Notes under the pieces: generated by a model
Databases searched by the model: none
What the model saw: only the letters and a program-made list of their open reading frames with translations
What the model was told of the DNA's origin: nothing
Made by a program: the position numbers and the translations under genes
Shown: piece by piece, positions 57,233-64,000 of the stretch
Layout: each line of letters begins with the position of its first letter
Numbering within the stretch: position 1 is the stretch's first letter
Origin: Saccharomonospora marina XMU15
GTDB taxonomy: Bacteria; Actinomycetota; Actinomycetes; Mycobacteriales; Pseudonocardiaceae
NCBI RefSeq assembly: GCF_000244955.1
Contig: NZ_CM001439.1
Coordinates: forward strand, 1,578,628-1,642,627
Length of the DNA stretch: 64,000 bases
Direction: 5' to 3'

Positions 57233-59166
57233 CGATGCCCCCTCTGCGGTGTGGAGGTGCCTGAATCCCAGTGGTGGTTGGATGTCACGTGCACGTGATC
57301 GCGGGTCTCGGACCGCGCGGTCGGCCGAAACTCCACCGGCTGCGGTTCGCGCACCCGGGGGATGGACACCTCGCTGTCGACGAGTTCGGTCATCGCGCGA
57401 GCGACGTCGAGCTGGGAGCCGACGGTGCGCACGGTCGCCGTGTCTATTCCGGACACCCGGATGTGGGAGATCGCCGGGTGTACCGGCCGCCTGTCCAACT
57501 CGCCGGAGCCGAAGAGTTCCTCGTGCAGCTTCTCCCCACGGCCGAGGCCGGTGTACACGATCGGTGACTGGCGCCCGGACAGCGCCATCAGCATCTCGGC
57601 AAGCTCGGTGATCCGCACCGGTTCCCCCATGTCGAGGACGAGCGCCTCACCCGAGCGGCCGATGGCGGCTGCCTGGATGACCAACTCGACCGCCTCCGGC
57701 ACCGTCATGAAGAACCGGGTCACCTCCGGATGCGTCACGGTGAGCGGTGAACCGGAGGAGAGTTGCTCGGCGAAGGTGGTGAGTACCGACCCTCGGCTGC
57801 CGAGGACGTTGCCGAACCGTACGGAGAGGAAGGTGCCGCCGCAGCGGGCGGCGGTGCCCGCCACCAGGCGCTCACCGATTCGTTTGGACCGGCCGAGCAC
57901 GCTGGAGGGGTTGGCGGCCTTGTCGGTGGACACGTTGATGAACTTGCCGACTCCCGACTCGCATGCCGCGTCCAGCAGCGTGATCGTGCCCAGCACGTTC
58001 GTCTTCCACGCTTCCTCGGGATACCGCTCCAGCATGGCGAGGTGTTTCAGTGCCGCCGCGTGGAACACCACGTCCGGCTTGTGCCGCAGGAACACCTCCC
58101 GTATCCGGTCGGCATCGCGGATGTCGGCGAGGATGACGTCCGGCGAGTCGAGGTCGGCCTTGCCGTAGAGGGACAGTCGCACCGCGTGCAGCGCCGACTC
58201 GTCCCGGTCGAGCATCATGAGCGCGGCAGGCTTGAACTTGTCGACCTGGCGACACAGCTCCGAACCGATCGACCCGCCCGCGCCGGTGACGAGCACGCGT
58301 TGCCCGGCGAGGTATCCGGCGATGGAATCCACGTCGGTGTCGACCGGTGCCCTGCCGAGCAGGTCGGTGAGGTTGAGGTCGCGAAGATCGGAGAAGTCGG
58401 CCCACGGCCGAAGCAGTTCCGTAAGCGGTGGCAGCACCTTGACGTCGAGCGAGGTGTTCGCGGCGGCGGAGACCAGTGAACGCATGGCGGCAGGGTCGGG
58501 GTTCGCCATCGCGACGATCAGCAGTTGCGCGCGGGTCTCTCGAGCGACTGCTTCCAGCTGTCCCGTGCCGCCGCGTACCGGTACTCCCGCCACCCGCGCG
58601 TTCGGCGTTTCGGTGTCGTCGTCCAGTACTGCCACCGGGAGCAGTTCGCCCGCCGTGCCGGAGAGCATCGAGCGGATGAGTTGCTCGCCCTGCGGCCCCG
58701 AGCCGTACACGATGACCCGCCGTGCGCGAGACTGCCGCGGTCGCAGCCTGCGGGCACGGTACACGCGGGCGAGAAGCCGCGCTGCGGCCGACATGGACAG
58801 TGCCAGCAGGGTCGCGATGACCGGCACCGACCGCGGGATCGACGGGGTCAGCCCCAGCAGTACAGCGATCAGCAGCGCGAATCCGCCGATGATCGTGGAT
58901 TTCGCGAGGTTGAGAACGTCGTCGAGGCTGCCGACGGCATATCCACCGGAGTACAGGCGACTCGCCGAGCCGGTGAGCCACGACGCGAGCACGGCGACCG
59001 CCGCCGCCCGGACAAGCGCGCCGCCGTAGACCTGATCGAGTGTGAACTCGTATCTCAGCCAACTGGCGAGCAAAATCGCGAGCAGCCACGAGAATCCGTC
59101 GACGGCTGCCAGCAGGGCGGTTTTTCGCCGCCATGGCGCGGTTAAGGCCATGACAAGGTCGTGCAT
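57229..59166 (-). CDS. CapD/WbpM-like UDP-N-acetylglucosamine 4,6-dehydratase (membrane type)
   Basis: A 645-residue protein with four N-terminal membrane helices, a CoA-binding-like Rossmann domain (VIVYGSGPQGEQLI) and a C-terminal extended SDR (VLVTGAGGSIGSELCRQV, FHAAALKHLAMLERYPEEAWKTNV, NVSTDKAANPSSVLGRSKRIGE). The Tyr of YxxxK is replaced, as in all large 4,6-dehydratases, with Lys retained in GRSKR. The product would be a UDP-4-keto-6-deoxy-sugar. ATG 59166. A 347-bp gap with two palindromes precedes it. Confidence 0.9.
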   Translation of the reverse strand: MHDLVMALTAPWRRKTALLAAVDGFSWLLAILLASWLRYEFTLDQVYGGALVRAAAVAVLASWLTGSASRLYSGGYAVGSLDDVLNLAKSTIIGGFALLIAVLLGLTPSIPRSVPVIATLLALSMSAAARLLARVYRARRLRPRQSRARRVIVYGSGPQGEQLIRSMLSGTAGELLPVAVLDDDTETPNARVAGVPVRGGTGQLEAVARETRAQLLIVAMANPDPAAMRSLVSAAANTSLDVKVLPPLTELLRPWADFSDLRDLNLTDLLGRAPVDTDVDSIAGYLAGQRVLVTGAGGSIGSELCRQVDKFKPAALMMLDRDESALHAVRLSLYGKADLDSPDVILADIRDADRIREVFLRHKPDVVFHAAALKHLAMLERYPEEAWKTNVLGTITLLDAACESGVGKFINVSTDKAANPSSVLGRSKRIGERLVAGTAARCGGTFLSVRFGNVLGSRGSVLTTFAEQLSSGSPLTVTHPEVTRFFMTVPEAVELVIQAAAIGRSGEALVLDMGEPVRITELAEMLMALSGRQSPIVYTGLGRGEKLHEELFGSGELDRRPVHPAISHIRVSGIDTATVRTVGSQLDVARAMTELVDSEVSIPRVREPQPVEFRPTARSETRDHVHVTSNHHWDSGTSTPQRGHR

Positions 59167-59513
59167 GGTGCTACCTCGCACTCTGATCTCCTGGACGCGG
59201 GCATCGCGCGACCCGAGGGTGAACCGACTGCCGGGGGACGACATTCACCCGGTGGGCAGCGAGCGGGAGTCCGCAGGGCCGGACAGTTGGAACTGGCGAT
59301 ATCGGCCCGGACGGAAATCACGCCGCTGTTGGTTCCGGCGGTGTCTTCTTTGATTCAGGCGTCGCTGATTCCCCGGGGAATCGCGTGGTCCGGGAGGGTC
59401 CGGGGAGGTGATCCGGTTACGTGGTCACGTTAGCACCGTTGCTTGTGGCCTCGCATTGTGCTGTCGTGCCCGTTGAACCATTCGGGTAATTGTCTGGCCG
59501 GCTGAATTGCTTT
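59167..59513. other. 347-bp intergenic region with palindromes
   Basis: No gene is supported. It holds a perfect 16-bp palindrome GATTCCCCGGGGAATC (59367-59382) and ACGTG-GT-CACGT (59419-59430), the latter overlapping a possible minus-strand promoter. CGCCG/CGGCG arms at 59321-59341 may end the phosphatase transcript from upstream. Confidence 0.5.
59367..59382. promoter_or_regulatory. Perfect 16-bp palindrome
   Basis: GATTCCCCGGGGAATC is fully self-complementary and lies about 200 bp upstream of the CapD-like gene. Its length fits a dimeric repressor site. Confidence 0.4.
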
Positions 59514-60149
59514 TCATACGGTTTCCCGCGCCGGGGATTCCATAACAGGTTCGGCCAACCTTCCTACGAATGGTGTTATGGCGCCCGCGATGGTCTCGGC
59601 CATGCTGCGATGAACGGCGGCCGACCGGCCGCGGGGGTCGGGAATCGTGTCGTCGTGCTCGGTGGCGTAGCAGACGGCACCGCGACGCTGGGCCGCCAGT
59701 GCCACCAGCCGCGCCGCGCGATCGACCGGGTGCGGGGGAAGCCCGGCCGCAGGGATGTCCTGGATGTGCCTCGCGAACTCGCGGATGCAGAAGGTCCTGC
59801 GCAGAGCCGAAGGCGCGAGATGGACGACCGCGGAACGGTGTTCGCGGTCGGCCGTCAGCACGAGGTCCGCGTTCGCCGCGGTCTCCGGCTGCAGCCGCCG
59901 TGCCCTGAATTGCGCCGCCGAACCCGCAAGGCCCCGCCTGGCCAGTTCGGCATGTGCCAGGACGTCGATCCGCGCACCGGGTAACGCCTCCACCCCGGCG
60001 CTGCCGACGACGAACCGGTCTGCATCGGTGGGGCGGAGTCTGGCCTTGATGAGGCTGTCGGTGAGGAACTGTGCGAACGGTGATCTGCAGATGTTTCCGG
60101 TGCAGACGAACAGTATGCGAAAGTTCTGCCCGGTGTGGCTGGTGGTCAT
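59514..60149 (-). CDS. Low-molecular-weight protein tyrosine phosphatase
   Basis: A 211-residue LMW-PTP with the P-loop VCTGNICRSP (CX5R) near residue 16 and the catalytic acid in TIPDPRGRS. It is longer than typical members (about 150-160), the extra residues being in the middle and C-terminus. With the BY-kinase encoded 18 bp upstream it forms the usual kinase/phosphatase pair that controls polysaccharide polymerisation (Wzb/Wzc type). It is the second gene after the kinase on the minus strand. Confidence 0.92.
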   Translation of the reverse strand: MTTSHTGQNFRILFVCTGNICRSPFAQFLTDSLIKARLRPTDADRFVVGSAGVEALPGARIDVLAHAELARRGLAGSAAQFRARRLQPETAANADLVLTADREHRSAVVHLAPSALRRTFCIREFARHIQDIPAAGLPPHPVDRAARLVALAAQRRGAVCYATEHDDTIPDPRGRSAAVHRSMAETIAGAITPFVGRLAEPVMESPARETV

Positions 60150-60167
60150 TGCATCACCTCGTGACGG

Positions 60168-61673
60168 TCACCGGACGTGGTGCCTTTCGTGTCGCCAGCC
60201 TTGTTCCGGTACCGGGATGGGCTGCTGCTGTCCCGGCTGCTCGCCATGGCCGTTCGTGGTGGTCTGCCCCACTTCGGTGGCGGCGCCGCGCTGCGCCGGG
60301 CGGGCTGCCGCGGGCCGCCGTTCCTCCGAGTAGTAGTAATAGTGGTAGTAGGACGTCGATTTCGGCTGCGGAACCATGGTCAAAACCGTGCCGAGCGTCC
60401 GCACCGAGGCGGCTTCCAGGGCCGAAACCGCGGCCTTCACCTGGTTCGTCGTCGTCTTACCGTGCCGGGCGACGATCAAGGCCCCGTCGCACTGCGCGCC
60501 CAGCACCGCCGCGTCGGTCACCGGAAGCAGCGGCGGTGCGTCGAAGATGATGAGGTCGTACCGGCCACGAAGCTCCTTGAGCAAGGTGCTCATCTGCTGC
60601 GACGCGAGCAGCTCGCTCGGGTTGGGCGGGATGGGGCCGCTGGCGAGTACGTCGAGCATGTTGAAGTTCCACGGCTGCACGGCGTCGCTGAGCGAAACGC
60701 GGCCGGAGAGCACGCTCGTGACACCGACGGCGCCCTCTACCCCGAGGTAGTGTGCCGCTCGCGGACGCCGCAGGTCGGTCTCGACCACCAGCACCCTGCT
60801 GCCCGCCTGCGCCACCGCGATGGCGATGTTGCACAGCGTCGTGGTCTTGCCCTCGTCGGGGATCGCGCTCGTCACCACGATCGCCTTGTTCGGACTGTCC
60901 ACGTCCACGAACTGCAGGTTGGTCCTGATCTTTCGGAACTCTTCGCTGCGTGGCGACTGCGGGTCGGTGTGTACGGTCAGCGGCCGCTTGGGCACCTCGG
61001 GATCGAACGCGACGTTCCCGAGGTGAGGTGTGTCGGTGATCTTCGCCAGGTCCTGCTGGGACTTGATGCTGGTGTCCAGCAGGTGCCTGGCCATGGCGGC
61101 GCCGTAGCCGCCGAGCAGGCCGAGGAGGACACCGACAGCGATGTTGAGTACCGGTCGAGGGCTGACCGGACCGCCCGGGATGCGGGCGGACTCGACGACC
61201 TGCGCGGTCACGGTTGGTGGCCCGCCGGCAGCGGGCCGCTCGAGTTGCCCGACCAGCCCGGTGAACGAGCCCGCCGCGGCGTTGGCGAGATCGCGTGCCC
61301 GTGCCGGTGAGGGATCGGTCGCCTGAACGCTCAGCAGCACCGTTTCCGGCTCCGACGACGAACTCAGTTGTCCGGCCACCTCGTCGGCGGGGACGTTCAG
61401 TCCGAGTCGGTCGACGACGTCCTGGCCGATCCTGCGGCTGGTGAGCAGTTGTGTGTACGACTTGACCTTGTCGGCGGACAGGCGGTTGCCCTGGTATGCG
61501 TCGGTCAGATCGCCGGTGGCGTGCGAGGAGATGTAGATAGTCGCCTGCGCGGAGTACTGCGGCACCATGGTCCAGGTGACGGTCGCGGCTGTGGCGATGC
61601 CGAGCAGCAGGCCTACCAGGATGGTTTTCCAGCGTTCGCGTGCAACCTGCAAGTAGTCGTGCAGGGTCAACAC
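60168..61673 (-). CDS. Polysaccharide co-polymerase / BY-type tyrosine kinase
   Basis: A 501-residue protein joining a Wzz domain (helices near residues 17-37 and about 175-195 around an extracytoplasmic loop) to a BY-kinase. Walker A SAIPDEGKTTTLCN, Walker A' VLVVETDLRRPR and Walker B LIIFDAPPLLPV are intact. A C-terminal Tyr cluster (TSYYHYYYYSEER) supplies autophosphorylation sites. The adapter and kinase are fused, as in Gram-negative Wzc. A Gln/Pro/Arg tail of about 40 residues follows. Confidence 0.92.
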   Translation of the reverse strand: MLTLHDYLQVARERWKTILVGLLLGIATAATVTWTMVPQYSAQATIYISSHATGDLTDAYQGNRLSADKVKSYTQLLTSRRIGQDVVDRLGLNVPADEVAGQLSSSSEPETVLLSVQATDPSPARARDLANAAAGSFTGLVGQLERPAAGGPPTVTAQVVESARIPGGPVSPRPVLNIAVGVLLGLLGGYGAAMARHLLDTSIKSQQDLAKITDTPHLGNVAFDPEVPKRPLTVHTDPQSPRSEEFRKIRTNLQFVDVDSPNKAIVVTSAIPDEGKTTTLCNIAIAVAQAGSRVLVVETDLRRPRAAHYLGVEGAVGVTSVLSGRVSLSDAVQPWNFNMLDVLASGPIPPNPSELLASQQMSTLLKELRGRYDLIIFDAPPLLPVTDAAVLGAQCDGALIVARHGKTTTNQVKAAVSALEAASVRTLGTVLTMVPQPKSTSYYHYYYYSEERRPAAARPAQRGAATEVGQTTTNGHGEQPGQQQPIPVPEQGWRHERHHVR

Positions 61674-61831
61674 GGCACCTCCGCCCAGTTCGTCGTCGAC
61701 GTCGCTTACCCGGCGAGGACTGGGCCGGAAGGGTCATGCGACCTGTCAACGGACGCTACCGGGCAAGGCGCACCTGGGCAACGTAGCGGCAGGTCTGACG
61801 GTAGTGGAGTGCCGGTGTTCGCCCTTCCGGG

Positions 61832-63310
61832 CTACTCGGTCCACTCCGGACGGCAGGAGCCTCGGGGTACGAGCACGAACGGGTATCGGCCCGGGGTTCT
61901 TGACATGGACACCTGTTCGGTGACCCCCTGGTAGTGGCCGAGTGGAGTGCGCGCGCTGAACGTCTTCGGGTCGAGATAGCTGTGGTCCTCGCCGTGACCC
62001 GCGGTGTTCACGGCGTATTCCTTGTCGAAGACGCCGAGACTGAGTATCCACAGTGCCGCGCGGGTGAGCGAGACGTGCACCCGGTAGCTGCCGCCTTCCC
62101 GCGCTCTACGCGTGAGTGCCTCCACGATCCCGGCGGCCAGCAACCACGAGACGATGTAGTCGTTGACCACCATGATCGGTGGCAGGCCCGGGCGGTCACC
62201 GTCACCTTCCAGGTGCATCATCCCGACGAGGCTGCCCGCCGTCTGGTCGAACCCGATGCGGTCGGCCCACGGTCCTCGCTCGCCGTTCAGCGACGCGGTG
62301 GCGTGGATGATGCCGGGCCTGCTCGTCGCCGCCTGCTTCGCGGACAGTCCGATCCGGGAAAGGTAGCCGGGGCGGCGGTTGGCATAGAACACGTCGGCAC
62401 CGGACAGCAGCCGCTGGATCAGCGCGTGGCCGTCCTCGCGGTACGGGTCGACGGTCGCCGAACGCACCCCCACGTTCGCGGTGGTGTAGATGGCGTCGTG
62501 CTCGAGTTCCTCCGGCCGCCACAGGTTGAGCACGTCGGCGCCGTGCAGTGCCAGCGCCCTGCCCACGCCCGCGCCTGCGATGACGTGACCCATGCCCAGT
62601 GCCCTCACACCGGACAGCGGATCGGCGGCCGAGGTGAGTGGCTCGGGCTTGCTCTGCCCGATCTTGGTGATCTCCACCAGCGGCATGTCGGCGAGTGCTT
62701 CGGTGTAGTGCGGCTCGGCGAGCAGTTCCTCGGTGGTGCGCAGCATCGGCAGCACGGTGCCCGCCGCCACCGCCGCCTCCTCCAGTTCCCTGCCGCGCCA
62801 GCGGGCGATCGCGGCGGCGACGGCCTTGGTGTCCTCGGGGACCCCGAGCAGCCGCTGGGCGGCTAGTTTGATCTTGGGGTACGGGTTTAGCGGCAGGACC
62901 CACCTGTCGTCGGCGGTGCGGTAGAACCGCAGGCCGAGCGCCTGGGTCGCGTTCGCCTGTGTGCCGGGCGGGTAGCCGTTGAGCAACTCCCACTTGCGGT
63001 CGTAGAAGGGGCACAGCCGGTGTGGTGCCACCCGCAGGTCGACGGCGATGTCCTGACCGCTGCCGCCGCGCAGCCGCCACAGCTTGGCCACGGCCGCGGA
63101 CTTCGCGGCGAGTGCGACGGCCGCCGCGCCACCCAACCGCAGGGTGCTGGGCACGACGGGGTCGGCGCCGGTGAAGGTGATCGTCCCGCCGGTGTCGGCG
63201 GCGCTCATTCCCAGCCCCGCCAGTACGTCGGCGAGAGCGGCGTGCGGGTCGAAGGCGTCGTCGGTGGCCGGGCGGGCGAGCGCGCTCGTCAGCCGTTCAG
63301 TGAGCAGCAT
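61832..63310 (-). CDS. CaiB/BaiF-family CoA-transferase
   Basis: A 492-residue type III CoA-transferase. It shows two CaiB-like halves; ALGMGHVIAGAGVGRALALHGADVLNLWRPEELEHD and SLNGERGPWADRIGFDQTAGSLVGMM belong to the second. The fit is to long two-half actinobacterial members that sit with AtuA-like genes. The acyl substrate is unknown but may be a branched or terpenoid acid, judging from the AtuA neighbour. The start at ATG 63310 overlaps that gene's end by 14 bp. It ends 158 bp before the BY-kinase gene. Confidence 0.85.
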   Translation of the reverse strand: MLLTERLTSALARPATDDAFDPHAALADVLAGLGMSAADTGGTITFTGADPVVPSTLRLGGAAAVALAAKSAAVAKLWRLRGGSGQDIAVDLRVAPHRLCPFYDRKWELLNGYPPGTQANATQALGLRFYRTADDRWVLPLNPYPKIKLAAQRLLGVPEDTKAVAAAIARWRGRELEEAAVAAGTVLPMLRTTEELLAEPHYTEALADMPLVEITKIGQSKPEPLTSAADPLSGVRALGMGHVIAGAGVGRALALHGADVLNLWRPEELEHDAIYTTANVGVRSATVDPYREDGHALIQRLLSGADVFYANRRPGYLSRIGLSAKQAATSRPGIIHATASLNGERGPWADRIGFDQTAGSLVGMMHLEGDGDRPGLPPIMVVNDYIVSWLLAAGIVEALTRRAREGGSYRVHVSLTRAALWILSLGVFDKEYAVNTAGHGEDHSYLDPKTFSARTPLGHYQGVTEQVSMSRTPGRYPFVLVPRGSCRPEWTE

Positions 63311-64000
63311 CGTGTTCCCAAGAGGTGAGCAGTTCTTCCGGGATCGGCAGGTGTTTGGCTCGCAGGTACTCGCCCACCGCCTTGCCCGCCTGATCGACGC
63401 GGGTGTTGGCCGAGGCGCTGGTACCGAGCAACCCGCGCAGCACGAAGTGCACGGCTCGCAACGCCGGTAGTTCGTGGCGGACGATGTCGAGGTCCTTCAC
63501 CTCGGGCAGCAGCCTGCGCAGTTCCTCGGTGGACAGCGCCTGCCGAAGCCATGGCCACGACCGCTCGTCGGGCACCCACACTCCGACGTTGCAGTTGCCG
63601 CCCTTGTCGCCGCTTCGGGCGTAGGCCACCGAACCGAGTGCAGCGCTGCGAGTACCGGTGGCAGGTGGTGCGGCCGCGGGCTCGGGGTGGCGGGGTTGCT
63701 CGCTGACGGCGGTGTCGGCGGGCGGATCGATCCGCACGACCCTGCCGTCGTCGAGGACGGCTCGGTGCGCGACCGCTTCCTGCGGCAGCAGGGCGGGCCA
63801 GTAGTCGATCCGTGGTTTGGGTTTGGTGGCCGGTGCCGCGTCGGCGTCGTGGAAGAAGCCGGGAATGCTTTGCAGATAGAGGCCGGCGAGCCTGCGGGCA
63901 AGGCCGAGCCGCACGAGTGGTTCCCGCTGTCGTGCGGTCGCCGCGACGCGAACCGCCACGGTCGCGTCCCACTGGCTTTCCGGGTCCGTGGCGGCTGTAC
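63297..64000 (-). CDS. AtuA-like acyclic terpene utilisation protein (C-terminal part, truncated by window)
   Basis: At least 234 residues of a DUF1446/AtuA-family protein. The frame stays open to the window edge, so the start is outside. Recognisable segments are the VGSVAYARSGDKGGN-type motif (LGSVAYARSGDKGGNCNVGVW) and the C-terminal LPALRAVHFVLRGLLG. AtuA proteins occur with acyl-CoA carboxylases and CoA-transferases in citronellol/geranyl-CoA or related branched-chain degradation, which the coupled CoA-transferase supports. Exact reaction unknown. Confidence 0.87.
   Translation of the reverse strand, partial: TAATDPESQWDATVAVRVAATARQREPLVRLGLARRLAGLYLQSIPGFFHDADAAPATKPKPRIDYWPALLPQEAVAHRAVLDDGRVVRIDPPADTAVSEQPRHPEPAAAPPATGTRSAALGSVAYARSGDKGGNCNVGVWVPDERSWPWLRQALSTEELRRLLPEVKDLDIVRHELPALRAVHFVLRGLLGTSASANTRVDQAGKAVGEYLRAKHLPIPEELLTSWEHDAAH

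Overview
This is a GC-rich actinobacterial chromosome segment. Overlapping ATGA/GTGA gene junctions, frequent GTG starts, a complete conservon (CvnA-D), an ECF41-type sigma factor with a C-terminal extension, a FolP2-type dihydropteroate synthase homologue and the holin-like/DUF3618/DUF4235 trio point to the order Pseudonocardiales (for example a Saccharomonospora, Prauserella or Amycolatopsis relative). That placement is inferred from gene content, not from a database search. About 67 protein genes are supported. I saw no rRNA, tRNA, CRISPR array, transposase or prophage.

Layout. 0-3.2 kb: the 3' part of a phosphodiesterase gene and two sugar-phosphate-isomerase-like genes (possibly the end of an ebo-like cluster). 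3.3-7.4 kb: a drug-efflux MFS gene, small unknown genes, a STAS anti-sigma antagonist and a CBS protein. 7.4-16.5 kb: one tightly coupled eight-gene minus-strand operon encoding an ADP-heptose route (GmhA, HldE, a GT2-GmhB fusion), two GT9 heptosyltransferase-like enzymes, a carbamoyltransferase, an SDR and a UDP-sugar dehydrogenase. 16.6-20.2 kb: UDP-xylose-synthase-like, pyruvyltransferase and two GT2 genes. 20.3-25.1 kb: a ClpC-like AAA+ ATPase and two glycosyltransferases. 25.1-36.9 kb: small membrane and stress-type genes, a methyltransferase/CDGSH/iron-redox-enzyme group, an ECF41 sigma factor with its oxidoreductase, a MocR-type regulator divergent from a hydrolase, DUF2795 and a Rip-type site-2 protease. 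37-40.8 kb: epimerase, SRPBCC protein, FolP2 and acyl-CoA dehydrogenase. 40.9-50.4 kb: a complete non-phosphorylative L-fucose degradation locus with ABC importer, mutarotase and GntR/FadR regulator. 50.4-56 kb: MarR, rhodanese and a conservon. 56-61.7 kb: an exopolysaccharide module (two nucleotide-sugar enzymes, LMW tyrosine phosphatase, BY-kinase). 61.8-64 kb: CoA-transferase and the 3' part of an AtuA-like gene running off the window.

The main regulatory observation is that eleven upstream regions between about 6.4 and 35.7 kb carry a motif close to GGT(T/G)T-N15/16-GGGTA, the form expected of SigB/SigF-type general-stress promoters. None was seen in the right half of the window. The motif precedes the heptose operon, the UDP-xylose-synthase and pyruvyltransferase genes (divergently), the ClpC-like ATPase, the anti-sigma-like ATPase, the iron-redox enzyme, DUF2795 and others. 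This suggests that surface-glycan synthesis and a set of protective proteins are co-induced under stress or in development. This is an inference from motif and spacing and would need transcript-start mapping.
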